A DNA stretch of 64,000 nucleotides, taken from Rhodocyclales bacterium (GTDB lineage: Bacteria > Pseudomonadota > Gammaproteobacteria > Burkholderiales > Rhodocyclaceae). Position 1 is the stretch's first letter, and every line of letters starts with the position of its first letter. The notes beneath the pieces were generated by a model. The model was not told where the DNA came from, searched no databases, and worked only from the letters and a program-made list of their open reading frames with translations. Made by a program: the position numbers and the translations under genes. Shown in pieces: positions 1-10,970 of this stretch. Where the stretch lies: assembly GCA_016214145.1 (NCBI GenBank), contig JACRPA010000003.1, positions 186,001 to 250,000 on the forward strand. The letters run 5' to 3'.

Positions 1-1596
1 GAAGAGCGCGCGCGGCAGGGCTGCGCCGCTGTCCACATGGGACGTCATCCCGGCGAGCACTTCCCATTCCCAGCAGAAGTTCTCCATGAACTGGCTGGGC
101 AGTTCGACCGCGTCCCATTCGACGCCGTTGATGCCGGAGACGCCGAGTTCCTCGACGCGGGTGAGCAGGTGGTGCAGGCCGTGGCCGGTCTCGTGGAACA
201 GTGTGATCACCTCGTCGTGGGTGAACAGGGCGGGCTTGTTTCCGACCGGCCGCGAGAAGTTGCAGTTGAGGTAGGCCACCGGCGTCTGGATGCCGCTGTC
301 GGTGCGCCGCCGTGTGATGGCATCGTCCATCCAGGCGCCGCCGCGCTTCGTGTCGCGGGCGTAGAGATCGAGGTAGAACTGGCCGACCAGTCCGCCTGTG
401 GCATCCTCGATGCGGAAGAAGCGCACGTCTTCGTGCCAGGCCGGCGCCGTGTCGGGCCGGATGCGCACGGCGAACAGGGTCTCGACGACATGGAACAATC
501 CTTCCAGCACCTTGTGCTCGGGGAAGTACTGGCGCACTTCCTCGTCGGAAAAGCTGTAGCGAGCCTGCTTGAGTTTCTCCGAGGCCCAGCCGATGTCCCA
601 GGGTTCGAGCAAAGTCAGTCCCTGCAATACGGCGAAGTCGCGCAGCTCGGCCATGTCGCGCTCGGCGAAGGGCTTGGATTTCACGGCCAGTTCGCGCAGG
701 AAGGCCAGCACGTCGGCCGGCGATTCGGCCATCTTCGGCACCAGCGACACCTCGGCGTAGTTGCCGTAGCCGAGATGGCCGGCCTCTTCCGCGCGCAATT
801 CGAGGATGCGGCGGATGAGCGGCATGTTGTCCCACTCCGGCTTGCCGCCGAGATCGTGGAACTCGGCGGCGCGGGTGGCGTAGCCGCGATAGAGCTGTTC
901 GCGCAGGCGGCGGCTTTCGGCGTACTGCATCACCGGCAGGTAGGAGGGCATGTGCAGGGTGAACTTCCAGCCCTTGATTCCCGCCTTCTCCGCGGCGTCG
1001 CGCGCCGTTTCGACGGCGTCGGCGGGAATGCCGGCCAGTTCCGCCGCGTCGGTGACGATCTCGGCGAAGGCGTTGGTGGCGTCGAGCAGGTTTTCGGAGA
1101 ACCTGGCCTGCAGACTGGCCAGTTCCTCCTGGATGGCCTGGAAGCGCGGCTTGGCGTCTTCCGGCAGTTCGGCGCCGGAGAGGCGGAAGTCGCGGATCTC
1201 GTGTTCGACGATGCGGCGCTGCGCGGTCGAGAGATGGATGAAGCCAGGGCCGTCCTTGAGCGCCTTGAACTGGGCGAAGAGGTGCTGGTTCTGCCCCAGC
1301 TCGGCGAAGAAGCGCGTCACCTCCGGCAGGTTGGCGTTGTAGGCCTCGCGCCATTCCGGCACGTCCATCACCGAGTGCAGGTGGCCGACGACGCCCCAGG
1401 CGCGCGACAGGCGCTCGCTGCCGTCGAAGAAGGGCGCGGCGAAGTCCGCCCAGGAGGCGGGCGCCGTCTCCAGGCGCGCCAGCTGGGCGCGGTTTTCGGC
1501 GAGCAGTTCGGTGATCGCGGGCGTGACGTGTTCGGGCCGGATGGCGTCGAAGCGCGGCAGGCAGGAGAAGTCGAGCAAAGGGTTGGTCGTCATCAT
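1..1596 (-). CDS. prlC: Oligopeptidase A, M3 family metallopeptidase (3' end off window)
   Basis: Cytosolic zinc peptidase that degrades oligopeptides and cleaved signal peptides. The minus strand translates without a stop from an ATG at 1596 to the left edge (532 codons); the family is usually about 680 residues, so the C-terminus is missing. The N-terminus reads MMTTNPLLDF and the zinc site HETGH is present, with the long helical M3 region before it. A second in-frame ATG directly follows the first, so the start could be 1593. No good ribosome binding site is visible. The large plus-strand ORF at 37..1638 is its G+C-driven shadow. The coding sequence contains a copy of the dispersed GGGACTGACTTT motif (611-635). 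Family assignment is firm. Confidence 0.93.
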   Translation of the reverse strand, partial: MMTTNPLLDFSCLPRFDAIRPEHVTPAITELLAENRAQLARLETAPASWADFAAPFFDGSERLSRAWGVVGHLHSVMDVPEWREAYNANLPEVTRFFAELGQNQHLFAQFKALKDGPGFIHLSTAQRRIVEHEIRDFRLSGAELPEDAKPRFQAIQEELASLQARFSENLLDATNAFAEIVTDAAELAGIPADAVETARDAAEKAGIKGWKFTLHMPSYLPVMQYAESRRLREQLYRGYATRAAEFHDLGGKPEWDNMPLIRRILELRAEEAGHLGYGNYAEVSLVPKMAESPADVLAFLRELAVKSKPFAERDMAELRDFAVLQGLTLLEPWDIGWASEKLKQARYSFSDEEVRQYFPEHKVLEGLFHVVETLFAVRIRPDTAPAWHEDVRFFRIEDATGGLVGQFYLDLYARDTKRGGAWMDDAITRRRTDSGIQTPVAYLNCNFSRPVGNKPALFTHDEVITLFHETGHGLHHLLTRVEELGVSGINGVEWDAVELPSQFMENFCWEWEVLAGMTSHVDSGAALPRALF

Positions 1597-1655
1597 GGTT
1601 TTTCTAAAAGAGAAGGGCGCTTGGCGCGCCCTTCATAGTTGGGGTTGGGTTGCGC

Positions 1656-2552
1656 TCAATCAAGCTTCCGGCCGGTGAGCCGCTCGTAGGCCTCGCGGTA
1701 CTTGGCCGTCGTCTTGGCGATGATCTCGGCCGGAAGTTTCGGCCCGGGCGCCTGCTTGTTCCAGTCCAGGGTCTCCAGGTAATCGCGCACGATCTGCTTG
1801 TCGAAGCTGGGCGGGCTGATGCCCTCGCGGTACTCGTCGGCCGGCCAGAAGCGCGAGGAGTCGGGGGTGAGCGCCTCGTCGATGAGGTGCAGCCGGCCTG
1901 AACCGTCGAGGCCGAACTCGAACTTGGTGTCGGCGATGATGATGCCGCGCGTCAGCGCGTAGTCGGACGCCTCGCCGTAGAAGCGCAGCGTGACGTCGCG
2001 CACCTGTTCGGCCAGCGCCTTGCCGAGGAGCTTCTCCACGGTCGCGAAATCGATGTTCTCGTCGTGCGCGCCCATCTCGGCCTTGGTCGACGGCGTGAAT
2101 AGCGGCTGCGGCAGCTTCTGCGCCATATTCAGTCCGGCGGGCAGCGAAATGCCGCAGATGGCGCCGGTCTTCCGGTAGTCCTTCCAGCCGCTGCCGATGA
2201 GGTAGCCGCGCACCACCGCCTCGACCGGCAGGGGCTTCAGGCGCTTCACCACCACCGAGCGGCCGCGCACCTGCGCGCGCTCGTCCTCGCCCTTCACCAC
2301 CGTCTCCGGGTCGATGCCGGTGAGGTGGTTCGGCACGATGTGGGCCAGGCGTTCGAACCAGAAGCTGGAGACGGCCGTCAGCACGCGTCCCTTGTCCGGG
2401 ATCGGGTCGGGCAGGATGACGTCGAAGGCCGACAGGCGGTCGGTGGTGACGATCAGCATCTGCTGCTCGCCGACGGCGTAGATGTCGCGCACCTTGCCGC
2501 GGGCGATGAGGGGCAGGCTGGCAATGCGGGATTCGTAGACGGTCTGGCTCAT
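1656..2552 (-). CDS. purC: Phosphoribosylaminoimidazole-succinocarboxamide synthase
   Basis: SAICAR synthetase: ATP-dependent joining of aspartate to CAIR in de novo purine synthesis, in the cytosol. The 298-residue product contains GKVRDIYAV near the N-terminus, [21 protein letters not shown] in pieces, and the substrate-binding segment DTKFEFG. The ORF track begins at 2696, but homology starts at [10 protein letters not shown], so I place the start at 2552; no Shine-Dalgarno is evident. It lies between cbbY and prlC on the same strand, with a 32-bp gap to cbbY, and may be cotranscribed. Length and motifs are typical of the longer, yeast-like bacterial PurC form. Confidence 0.95.
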   Translation of the reverse strand: MSQTVYESRIASLPLIARGKVRDIYAVGEQQMLIVTTDRLSAFDVILPDPIPDKGRVLTAVSSFWFERLAHIVPNHLTGIDPETVVKGEDERAQVRGRSVVVKRLKPLPVEAVVRGYLIGSGWKDYRKTGAICGISLPAGLNMAQKLPQPLFTPSTKAEMGAHDENIDFATVEKLLGKALAEQVRDVTLRFYGEASDYALTRGIIIADTKFEFGLDGSGRLHLIDEALTPDSSRFWPADEYREGISPPSFDKQIVRDYLETLDWNKQAPGPKLPAEIIAKTTAKYREAYERLTGRKLD

Positions 2553-2584
2553 GGGAGGGGGATGTTGCGGCGGCAAAAGCGCGA

Positions 2585-3370
2585 TTATACGGTGGCCGGC
2601 GCTCCAGACAACCATGCCTGCAGGTCGGGCATGGTCACCCTCTCCAGGCTTTCGAGAATGGCCGCCGCGCCGCTGAAATCCTGCCCGCGCGTGCACCCCA
2701 GGAGTGCTTCTTCAGGGCGGCTTCGCCGGCCCTTCCGGGCGTAGTCGCAGGGGGCGACGACGGTGGCCAGTCCCGCCCCCAGGGAGGCCTTCAGGCCGTT
2801 CTCCGAGTCCTCGAAGGCCAGGCAGGCGGCGGCGGGCAGCCCCAGGCGCTCCAGCACCCACCAGTAGATGTCCGGCGCCGGCTTCTTCGCCGGCACCACG
2901 TCGCCGGCGCCGATCACCTCGAACCAGGCCATGGCCTCCGGCCCGAGGGCGGGCACCAGCAGGGCCGAGACGTTTTCCGGGGTGGTGGTGGTGGCCACCG
3001 CCAGGCGCAGGCCGGCCGCACGCGCCTCGGCGAGCAGGCGTGCCACGCCGGGACGCAGGGGAATCGCCCCGGAGGCGGCCAGTTGCGTGTAGTGACGAGT
3101 CTTCGCCTTGTGCAGGGCGGCGATCCGTTCGGCGACATCCGGCAGCCGGGCGAAATCCGGCCGGTGGAGAGCAACGAAATGGGCGATGCGTTCCTTGCCG
3201 CCGGTGACGGCGAGCAGCTCGCCGTAGAGCGCCTCGTCCCAGTGCCAGTCCAGTCCGGCTTCGCGGAAGGCGGCGTTGAAGGCCGGCCGGTGGCCGTCGC
3301 GCTCGGTGTCCGCCAGCGTCCCGTCCACGTCGAAAATCAGTGCCTGTAGTACGGCGCTATTCGCGGACAT
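2585..3370 (-). CDS. cbbY: HAD-family sugar bisphosphate phosphatase, CbbY type
   Basis: Phosphatase of the CbbY family, known to remove the RubisCO inhibitor xylulose-1,5-bisphosphate. The 261-residue protein has the HAD nucleophile motif [17 protein letters not shown] in the cap, ATTTTPENV (motif II), KKPAPDIY (motif III lysine) and FEDSENG (motif IV), a close match to the Rhodobacter CbbY pattern. I chose ATG 3370 over the track start at 3400, which would add an MRTRRAVTGP leader. It overlaps the upstream psiE-like gene by 14 bp and lies in the Calvin-cycle cluster, supporting the role. Residues about 210-227 ([15 protein letters not shown]) interrupt an otherwise continuous [13 protein letters not shown] segment, and the DNA there forms a small palindrome, so this looks like an in-frame repeat insertion. 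Confidence 0.85.
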   Translation of the reverse strand: MSANSAVLQALIFDVDGTLADTERDGHRPAFNAAFREAGLDWHWDEALYGELLAVTGGKERIAHFVALHRPDFARLPDVAERIAALHKAKTRHYTQLAASGAIPLRPGVARLLAEARAAGLRLAVATTTTPENVSALLVPALGPEAMAWFEVIGAGDVVPAKKPAPDIYWWVLERLGLPAAACLAFEDSENGLKASLGAGLATVVAPCDYARKGRRSRPEEALLGCTRGQDFSGAAAILESLERVTMPDLQAWLSGAPATV

Positions 3371-3800
3371 AGGGCCGGTCACGGCTCTCCTGGTCCTCAC
3401 GGTAGGGGAACTTGACGTGGCCGAAGCGGATCGCCAGCACGGCGACGGTGAGCAGGAAGATCGCGCAGGCCACTGCCAGCATGCGCCATTCGTTCATGTC
3501 CTTCACGTCGAGGATCATGTAGCGCGCCAGCGCCACCATGGCGATGTAGAGCGGGTAGCGCACGGGAATGTGGCCGGAACGGAAGTACTGGCCGATCATC
3601 GCCAGCACCTCGAGGTAGAGGAACATCAGCAGGAGGTCCGCCAGGGTGACCTTGTGCGCTCCCAGCATGACCAGGATCTCCTGGTAGATCGCCACGGTGG
3701 TGGCGAAGGCGATCACCAGCAGGCCGGCGAACTCGACGATGTCGAGGCCGCCGCTGAAGAACTTGCGGATGCGGTCGAGGGTGTGCGAGCGGATGTCCAT
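3357..3800 (-). CDS. PsiE-family inner membrane protein
   Basis: 147-residue membrane protein resembling phosphate-starvation-inducible PsiE. Hydrophobic helices are visible around IVEFAGLLVIAFATTVAIY, TLADLLLMFLYLEVLAMI, YPLYIAMVALARYMIL and MLAVACAIFLLTVAVLAI, so four transmembrane segments are likely. Biochemical function of the family is unknown. It is downstream of fba with a repeat between them, and its 3' end overlaps cbbY by 14 bp, suggesting translational coupling with the phosphatase. An AAGG sequence precedes the ATG. A role in phosphate-linked membrane stress is only inferred from the family name. Confidence 0.75.
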   Translation of the reverse strand: MDIRSHTLDRIRKFFSGGLDIVEFAGLLVIAFATTVAIYQEILVMLGAHKVTLADLLLMFLYLEVLAMIGQYFRSGHIPVRYPLYIAMVALARYMILDVKDMNEWRMLAVACAIFLLTVAVLAIRFGHVKFPYREDQESRDRPYVRE

Positions 3801-3823
3801 GGTCAGGGCCTTTGAAAAAACAA

Positions 3824-3893
3824 GCCGCGGATTACGCGGATTCTCGCGGATATTCTCGTGATTCTATCCGCGTTCATCCGCAAAATCCGCGGC
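3824..3893. repeat. Palindromic repeat built from CGCGGAT units
   Basis: The gap between fba and the psiE-like gene is an imperfect long hairpin whose arms are made of repeated CGCGGAT-like units (GCCGCGGATT on the left, AATCCGCGGC on the right). No T-run follows, so a classical terminator is not evident; it could act as an mRNA stabiliser or processing site. It resembles intergenic hairpin repeats common in proteobacteria. Confidence 0.8.
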
Positions 3894-3910
3894 CACTGTC
3901 ATTCCGGCGC

Positions 3911-4975
3911 TTACTTGACGATCTGGTTCAGCTCGCCCTTCTTGTAGCGCTCGGCCATCTTCTCCAGCGACAGCGGCTTGATCTTCGCCGCCTGGCCGGC
4001 GCAGCCGAAGGCCTCGTAGCGCAGCTTGCAGATTTCACGGGCGGCCTTCTGCGCGTCGGCGAGGAACTTGCGCGGATCGAACTCGGCCGGCTTCTCGGCC
4101 ATGTGGCGGCGCATGGCGCCGGTCATGGCGAGACGGATGTCGGTATCGATGTTCACCTTGCGTACGCCGTGCTTGATGCCGGTGACGATCTCCTCGACCG
4201 GCACGCCGTAGGTCTCCTTCATCTGGCCGCCGTACTTGCGGATGACCTCCAGCCACTCCTGCGGCACGCTGGAAGAGCCGTGCATCACCAGGTGGGTGTT
4301 GGGGATGCGCGCGTGGATTTCCTTGATGCGGTCGATGGCGAGGATGTCGCCGGTCGGCTTGCGCGTGAATTTGTAGGCGCCGTGCGAGGTGCCGATGGCG
4401 ATGGCCAGCGCGTCGCACTGCGTCTTCTGCACGAAGTCGGCGGCCTGGTTGGGGTCGGTGAGCAGTTGCTCGCGCGTCATCCTGCCCTCGGCGCCGTGGC
4501 CGTCCTCCTTGTCGCCCTGCATGGTTTCGAGCGAGCCGAGCACGCCCAGCTCGGCTTCCACGGTGACGCCGATCGAGTGGGCGATGTCGACGACGCGGCG
4601 CGACACCTCGACGTTGTATTCGTAGGAGGACGGCGTCTTGGCGTCGTCCATCAGCGAGCCGTCCATCATGACGCTGGAGAAGCCGGAGCGGATCGCCGCC
4701 ACGCACACCGCCGGGCTGGCGCCGTGGTCCTGGTGCATCACCACCGGGATGTGCGGATAGGCCTCGATGGCGGCCTCGATGAGGTGGCGCAGGAAGGCTT
4801 CGCCGGCGTATTTGCGCGCGCCGGCCGAGCCCTGCATGATGACCGGGCTGTTGGTCTCGTCGGCGGCCTCCATGATGGCGCGCACCTGTTCCAGGTTGTT
4901 GACGTTGAAGGCGGGCAGGCCGTAGCCGTTTTCGGCGGCGTGGTCGAGCAGTTGGCGCATGGATACGAGGGGCAT
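3911..4975 (-). CDS. fba: Fructose-bisphosphate aldolase, class II
   Basis: Zinc-dependent aldolase that joins or splits fructose-1,6-bisphosphate and, in the Calvin cycle, also sedoheptulose-1,7-bisphosphate. The 354-residue protein shows the metal and phosphate-binding elements [24 protein letters not shown], and VMHGSSSVP, followed by NIDTDIRLA, matching the class IIB / CbbA pattern. The start ATG at 4975 is preceded by AGGAGA. It is only 18 bp downstream of pyk and on the same strand as gap, pgk and tkt, so it is probably expressed with the carbon-fixation and glycolytic genes. Confidence 0.97.
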   Translation of the reverse strand: MPLVSMRQLLDHAAENGYGLPAFNVNNLEQVRAIMEAADETNSPVIMQGSAGARKYAGEAFLRHLIEAAIEAYPHIPVVMHQDHGASPAVCVAAIRSGFSSVMMDGSLMDDAKTPSSYEYNVEVSRRVVDIAHSIGVTVEAELGVLGSLETMQGDKEDGHGAEGRMTREQLLTDPNQAADFVQKTQCDALAIAIGTSHGAYKFTRKPTGDILAIDRIKEIHARIPNTHLVMHGSSSVPQEWLEVIRKYGGQMKETYGVPVEEIVTGIKHGVRKVNIDTDIRLAMTGAMRRHMAEKPAEFDPRKFLADAQKAAREICKLRYEAFGCAGQAAKIKPLSLEKMAERYKKGELNQIVK

Positions 4976-4993
4976 GGCGGGGTCTCCTAGGGT

Positions 4994-6445
4994 TTAAAGG
5001 CTGCTGCGGCCGGGCGAATGACTATGTTCGCCGACACGCACGATTTTCATGGTGTTGGTGCCGCCCGGCGTGCCGATCGGCTCGCCGATGGTGAGCACGA
5101 TGGTGTCGCCGATCTCGACGGCGCCGGACTCGATCAGGATGTGCTCGGCCTCGCGCAGCAGCTCGTCGCGGTCGTGGCCGATGTAGCGCATCAGCAGCGG
5201 ATAGACGTCGCGGTAGAGGCTCATGCGGTAGCGGCTGCGGATCTCCGGCGTCAGGGCGAAGATGGGCACGCCGCAGTGGATGCGCGACATCCACAGCGCG
5301 GTCGAGCCGGACTGCGTCAGCGCGGCGATGGCCTTGACCTTGAGGTGGTAGGCGGTGAACAGCGCCGCCATGGCGATCGACTGGTCGATGCGGGTGAACA
5401 CGCGGTCGAGGAAATGGTGGTCCAGCTTGATCTCGTGCGATTTCTCGGCTTCGAGGCAGATGCGCGCCATGGCCTCGACCGTTTCCACCGGATAGGCGCC
5501 GGACGCGGTCTCGGCCGAGAGCATCACGGCGTCGGTGCCGTCGAGCACGGCGTTGGCGACATCGGAGACTTCGGCGCGCGTCGGCACCGGGCTGGAAATC
5601 ATCGATTCCATCATCTGCGTGGCGGTGATGGCGATCTTGTTGTGCTCGCGCGCGGCGCGGATCAGGCGCTTCTGCAGGGCCGGCACGGCGGCGTCGCCCA
5701 CCTCCACGGCGAGGTCGCCGCGCGCCACCATGATGGCGTCCGAGGCATGCAGGATGTCCTCCAGCGCGGCGATGGCCTCGACCCGCTCGATCTTGGCGAC
5801 AAGCAGGGCGTCCGATCCGGCGTTGCGCAGCAGCTCGCGCGCCAGGCGCATGTCGGCGCCGGACTTGGGGAAGGAGACGGCGACGAAATCGCAATTGATC
5901 TCCGCCGCGGTGCGGATGTCCTCCATGTCCTTGGCCGTGAGCGCCGGCGCCGAGAGGCCGCCGCCCTGCTTGTTGATGCCCTTGTTGTTCGACAGCACGC
6001 CGCCGATGCGCACGCGGCAGCGCACTTCGCGCTCGATGATCATGCCCACTTCGAGCACGATGCGACCGTCGTCGAGCAGCAGCACGTCGCCGGCGGCCAG
6101 GTCATCGATCAGGTCGGGGTAGTCGAGGCCGACGCGTGTCGCGTCGCCGGGCGTACCCGACGCATCGAGAACGAAGTCGCTGCCAGGCTTGAGTTCCGCC
6201 TTGCCGGCGGCGAACTTGCCGACGCGGATCTTGGGGCCCTGCAGGTCGACCATGATGCCGACGGTGCGGCCGACCTTGCGCACGATTTCGCGCAGCAGGG
6301 CGACGCGCTTGCGGTGGTCGTCGGCCGTGCCATGGGAGAAATTGAGGCGCACGACATCGACGCCGGCGGCGATCATCCGCGTCATTACCTCCTGGCTGGA
6401 ACTGGCCGGGCCGAGGGTGGCGACGATTTTGGTCGAGCGTTGCAT
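4994..6445 (-). CDS. pyk: Pyruvate kinase
   Basis: Final ATP-forming step of glycolysis, phosphoenolpyruvate to pyruvate. The 483-residue protein begins MQRSTKIVATLGPASS and carries the nucleotide-binding RLNFSHG, the catalytic loop KIERVEA, MVARGDLAVEVG and the ITATQMMESM signature, then the C-terminal regulatory domain (ALTQSGSTA). Upstream is a CACAGAG-type hairpin repeat, then pgk; downstream 18 bp is fba. A pyk gene inside a cbb glycolytic cluster is usual in Betaproteobacteria. Confidence 0.97.
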   Translation of the reverse strand: MQRSTKIVATLGPASSSQEVMTRMIAAGVDVVRLNFSHGTADDHRKRVALLREIVRKVGRTVGIMVDLQGPKIRVGKFAAGKAELKPGSDFVLDASGTPGDATRVGLDYPDLIDDLAAGDVLLLDDGRIVLEVGMIIEREVRCRVRIGGVLSNNKGINKQGGGLSAPALTAKDMEDIRTAAEINCDFVAVSFPKSGADMRLARELLRNAGSDALLVAKIERVEAIAALEDILHASDAIMVARGDLAVEVGDAAVPALQKRLIRAAREHNKIAITATQMMESMISSPVPTRAEVSDVANAVLDGTDAVMLSAETASGAYPVETVEAMARICLEAEKSHEIKLDHHFLDRVFTRIDQSIAMAALFTAYHLKVKAIAALTQSGSTALWMSRIHCGVPIFALTPEIRSRYRMSLYRDVYPLLMRYIGHDRDELLREAEHILIESGAVEIGDTIVLTIGEPIGTPGGTNTMKIVRVGEHSHSPGRSSL

Positions 6446-6458
6446 TTAAAAAGCCTTC

Positions 6459-6550
6459 ACCACAGAGAACACAGAGGGCACAGAGGGCACAGAGAGATCA
6501 AGAGATGGTTTCCTCTGTGTACTCTGTGTACTCTGTGACCTCTGTGGTTC
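6459..6550. repeat. CACAGAG-unit hairpin repeat, copy 1
   Basis: Several tandem CACAGAG units (ACCACAGAGAACACAGAG) are followed, after a short loop, by their complement as CTCTGTG units ending in CTCTGTGGT. The arrangement gives a long imperfect hairpin with roughly 9-11 nt periodicity filling the pgk-pyk gap. A second copy is at 31450-31533. No mobility genes are associated. Confidence 0.9.
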
Positions 6551-6558
6551 GGGATTTT

Positions 6559-7749
6559 TCAGTTCTTTGCCCTTTGTTCCAGAATATCCACTGCCGGCAG
6601 GGTCTTGCCTTCGAGGAATTCCAGGAAGGCGCCGCCGGCCGTCGAGATGTAGGACACCTTGTCGTAGATGTCGTATTTCTGGATGGCGGCGATGGTGTCG
6701 CCGCCGCCGGCCAGGGTGAAGGCCTTGGTCGCGGCGATGGCTGCGGCGATCTTCTTCGTGCCCTCGCCGAACTGGTCGAACTCGAAGACGCCGACGGGGC
6801 CGTTCCACACCACGGTGCCGGCCTGCATGATGATGTCGACCAGTTCCTGCGTGCTCTTCGGGCCGATGTCGAAGATCATGTCGTCGTCGGCCACCTTGCC
6901 TGAGTCCTTCAGTACGGCCGGTTCGGCGGCATCGAATTTCTTGCCGCAGACCACATCGACGGCGATCGGAATGGTGGCGCCGCGCGCCGACATCTTCTGC
7001 ATCAGCGCCTGGGCGGTGGGCACCAGGTCGTGCTCGCACAGCGATTTGCCGACATTCTTGCCGCTGGCCTGGAGGAAGGTGTTGGCGATGCCGCCGCCGA
7101 CCACCAGCTGGTCGACTTTCTCGGAGAGGGATTCGAGCACCGTCAGCTTGGTGGAGACCTTGGAGCCGCCGACGATGGCGACCATCGGCCGGGCCGGGCT
7201 GAGCAGGGCCTTCGACAGCGCGTCGAGCTCTTCGGCGACCAGCAGGCCGGCGCAGGCCGCCGGGGCGAACTGGGCGATGCCGTAGGTGGTGCCCTCGGCG
7301 CGGTGTGCGGTGCCGAAGGCGTCCATGACGAAGAGGTCGCACAGCGCCGCGTACTTCCTCGCCGTCGCCTCGATGTTCTTCTTCTCGCCCTTGTTGAAGC
7401 GGCAGTTCTCCAGCAGCACCACTTCGCCGGCCGCGACCTCATTTACCCATGAGCCGCCGTCGACCCAGTCGCGCACCAGGCGCACCGGTCGGCCGAGCTT
7501 GGCGGCCATCACGTCGGCCACCGGCTTGAGCGAATTCTCCTCGGTGAACACGCCCTCCTCGGGGCGGCCGAGGTGGGAGGTGACCATCACCTTTGCGCCC
7601 GCCTTCAGGCAGTGCTCGATGGTGGGCATGGAGGCCGTGATGCGGGCGTCGGAGGTGACCTTGCCGTCCTTGACCGGCACGTTGAGGTCGGCGCGGATGA
7701 AGACGCGCTTGCCGGCGAGGTCGAAATCGGTGAGTTTCTTGAATTTCAT
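6559..7749 (-). CDS. pgk: Phosphoglycerate kinase
   Basis: Interconverts 3-phosphoglycerate and 1,3-bisphosphoglycerate, used in both glycolysis and carbon fixation. The 396-residue product has the N-terminal [24 protein letters not shown], and the C-terminal nucleotide elements [18 protein letters not shown] and AGGGDTIAA. Typical full length. It is flanked on both sides by hairpin repeats, with gap upstream and pyk downstream on the same strand. Confidence 0.97.
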   Translation of the reverse strand: MKFKKLTDFDLAGKRVFIRADLNVPVKDGKVTSDARITASMPTIEHCLKAGAKVMVTSHLGRPEEGVFTEENSLKPVADVMAAKLGRPVRLVRDWVDGGSWVNEVAAGEVVLLENCRFNKGEKKNIEATARKYAALCDLFVMDAFGTAHRAEGTTYGIAQFAPAACAGLLVAEELDALSKALLSPARPMVAIVGGSKVSTKLTVLESLSEKVDQLVVGGGIANTFLQASGKNVGKSLCEHDLVPTAQALMQKMSARGATIPIAVDVVCGKKFDAAEPAVLKDSGKVADDDMIFDIGPKSTQELVDIIMQAGTVVWNGPVGVFEFDQFGEGTKKIAAAIAATKAFTLAGGGDTIAAIQKYDIYDKVSYISTAGGAFLEFLEGKTLPAVDILEQRAKN

Positions 7750-7757
7750 AAAGAACA

Positions 7758-7834
7758 GTGAGGGGTGAGGAGTGAGGGGTGAGGAGTAGGGCAGCGAGGG
7801 TGTACTCCTAACCCCTCACGCCTCACTCCTCACG
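7758..7834. repeat. GTGAGG-unit hairpin repeat
   Basis: Tandem GTGAGGAGTGAGGGG units are followed by complementary CCCCTCAC and CTCACTCCTCACG units, giving a long hairpin that occupies the gap-pgk spacer. Same architecture as the CACAGAG element but a different unit sequence. Confidence 0.88.
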
Positions 7835-7843
7835 CTTTGCTGC

Positions 7844-8857
<1,014 letters not shown>

Positions 8858-8864
8858 TTAGAAA

Positions 8865-10889
8865 TTACAGAACCGATTCCACGGCTTTCACCACGTTCGC
8901 CACGGTGAAGCCGAATTCCTTGAACAGCACGCCGGCCGGGGCCGACTCGCCGAAGCGGTCGAGGCCGATCACCACCCCATCCAGTCCGACGTATTTGTAC
9001 CAGCCGCCGGTGACGCCGGCCTCCACGGCAACGCGCCGCAGCCCTTTCGGCAGCACGCTTTCCCTGTAGGCCGCATCCTGGCGGTCGAAGGCGTTGGTAT
9101 TGGGCATGGAAACCACGCGCACCGGGATGCCTTCCTGGGCCAGCGCCGCCTGCGCCTTGAGAGCCAGGTCGACTTCCGATCCGGTGGCGATGATCGCGGC
9201 CTTGGCCTGTCCTTGCGCCTCGGAGAGGACATAGCCGCCGCGCGCAACGGCGGCGACCTGGGCGTCGTCGCGCTTGACGAAGGGCAGGTTCTGCCGCGAC
9301 AGGCACAGCGCCGACGGGCCGCTGCGCTTCTCCACCGCCTGCGTCCACGCCACCATGGTCTCGACGGTGTCGCAGGGGCGCCAGACGTCCATGTTCGGGA
9401 TCATGCGCAGCGTGGCGGTCTGCTCGACCGGCTGGTGCGTCGGGCCGTCCTCGCCGAGGCCGATGGAGTCGTGCGTGAAAACGTAGATCACCCGCTGCTT
9501 CATCAGCGCCGACATGCGCAGGGCGTTGCGGGCGTATTCCGAGAACATCAGGAAGGTGCCGCCGAAGGGCAGGATGCCGCCGTGCAGGGCCATGCCGTTC
9601 ATGATGTGCGACATGCCGAACTCGCGCACGCCGTAGGAGATGTAGTTGCCGGGGGTGCGGCCGGAGACGTGCTTGCAGCCGCTCCAGTTGGTCAGGTTCG
9701 ACCCGGTCAGGTCGGCCGAGCCGCCGACGAATTCGGGCAGCGCGGGCGCCAGCGCATTGATGGCGATCTGCGAGGCCTTGCGCGTGGCGACGGTCTCGCC
9801 CTTGGCGTTGATCTCGGCGAGGGCTTTTTTCGCATGCCCGGCCCAGTTGGCGGGCAAGTCGCCGGCCATGCGGCGCTTGAATTCGGCCGCCAGTTCCGGA
9901 TATTGCTTCGCGTAGCGCGCGAACGTCTGGTTCCAGTCGGATTCCAGCGTGGTGCCCTTCTTGCGCGCGTCCCAGGCCTCATAGACTTCCTGCGGAATCT
10001 CGAAGGGCGGGAACACCCAGCCCATGTGCGGGCGGGCGGCGGCGATCTCGGCGTCGCCCAGCGGCGCGCCGTGCACGTCATGGGTGCCGACCTTGCCGGG
10101 GGCGCCCATGCCGATGCGCGTCTTGCAGCAGATCAGGGTCGGGCGCGAGGCCTCGGCCTGGGCCTTCTTGATGGCGGCGTGGATGGCCTCGGGATCGTGG
10201 CCGTTCACGTTGGGGATCACCTGCCAGCCGTAGGCCTCGAAGCGGCGCGGCGTGTCGTCGGTGAACCAGCCTTCGACGTGGCCGTCGATGGAAATGCCGT
10301 TGTCGTCCCAGAAGGCGGTCAGCTTGCCCAGGCCCCAGGTGCCGGCGAGCGCGCAGGCCTCATGCGATATGCCCTCCATCAGGCAGCCGTCGCCGAGGAA
10401 GGCGTAGGTGCGGTGGTCGACGATCTCGTGGCCGGGCCGGTTGAACTCGGCGGCAAGCAGCTTTTCCGCCATGGCCATGCCGACGGCGTTGGTGATGCCC
10501 TGGCCGAGCGGGCCGGTGGTGGTCTCGACACCGGGGGTGTAGCCGTATTCGGGGTGGCCCGGCGTCTTCGAATGCAGCTGGCGGAACTGCTTGATGTCGT
10601 CGATGGAGACGTCGTAGCCCGTCAGGTGCAGCAGGGCGTAGATGAGCATCGAGCCGTGGCCGTTGGACAGCACGAAGCGGTCGCGGTCGGCCCACTTCGG
10701 GTTGGCCGGGTTGTGGCGCAGGTGGTGGTTCCACAGCACCTCGGCGATTTCCGCCATGCCCATGGGGGCGCCGGGGTGGCCGGATTTGGCCTTTTCCACC
10801 GCGTCCATGGCGAGGGCGCGGATGGCGCTGGTCAGGTTGTTGAACACGGGCTTCTCGAAGTCGCTGAAAGTGGCGCTCTGGATGGACAT
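8865..10889 (-). CDS. tkt: Transketolase
   Basis: Thiamine-diphosphate enzyme transferring two-carbon units in ribulose-5-phosphate regeneration and the pentose phosphate pathway. The 674-residue protein contains [20 protein letters not shown], the cofactor motif [10 protein letters not shown] with [25 protein letters not shown] and the C-terminal ATGSEVDLA. Length is typical. It lies between prkB (81 bp upstream) and gap, consistent with a cbbPTG arrangement. Confidence 0.97.
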   Translation of the reverse strand: MSIQSATFSDFEKPVFNNLTSAIRALAMDAVEKAKSGHPGAPMGMAEIAEVLWNHHLRHNPANPKWADRDRFVLSNGHGSMLIYALLHLTGYDVSIDDIKQFRQLHSKTPGHPEYGYTPGVETTTGPLGQGITNAVGMAMAEKLLAAEFNRPGHEIVDHRTYAFLGDGCLMEGISHEACALAGTWGLGKLTAFWDDNGISIDGHVEGWFTDDTPRRFEAYGWQVIPNVNGHDPEAIHAAIKKAQAEASRPTLICCKTRIGMGAPGKVGTHDVHGAPLGDAEIAAARPHMGWVFPPFEIPQEVYEAWDARKKGTTLESDWNQTFARYAKQYPELAAEFKRRMAGDLPANWAGHAKKALAEINAKGETVATRKASQIAINALAPALPEFVGGSADLTGSNLTNWSGCKHVSGRTPGNYISYGVREFGMSHIMNGMALHGGILPFGGTFLMFSEYARNALRMSALMKQRVIYVFTHDSIGLGEDGPTHQPVEQTATLRMIPNMDVWRPCDTVETMVAWTQAVEKRSGPSALCLSRQNLPFVKRDDAQVAAVARGGYVLSEAQGQAKAAIIATGSEVDLALKAQAALAQEGIPVRVVSMPNTNAFDRQDAAYRESVLPKGLRRVAVEAGVTGGWYKYVGLDGVVIGLDRFGESAPAGVLFKEFGFTVANVVKAVESVL

Positions 10890-10970
10890 CTGTTTCCCCT
10901 TGATTTCCTGGATCAGTGGTGCCCGCCGGAAAACTGCAAATTATCTTCCAAACCGGGCTGTTTTGGTAGT

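Noticed and set aside
37-1638. 533-residue plus-strand ORF at the left edge
   Set aside because: Antisense shadow of prlC, which has the HETGH zinc motif on the minus strand.
6459-6550. CACAGAG tandem units as a CRISPR array
   Set aside because: Units are 7-11 nt without spacers and then invert to form a hairpin; no cas genes are nearby.
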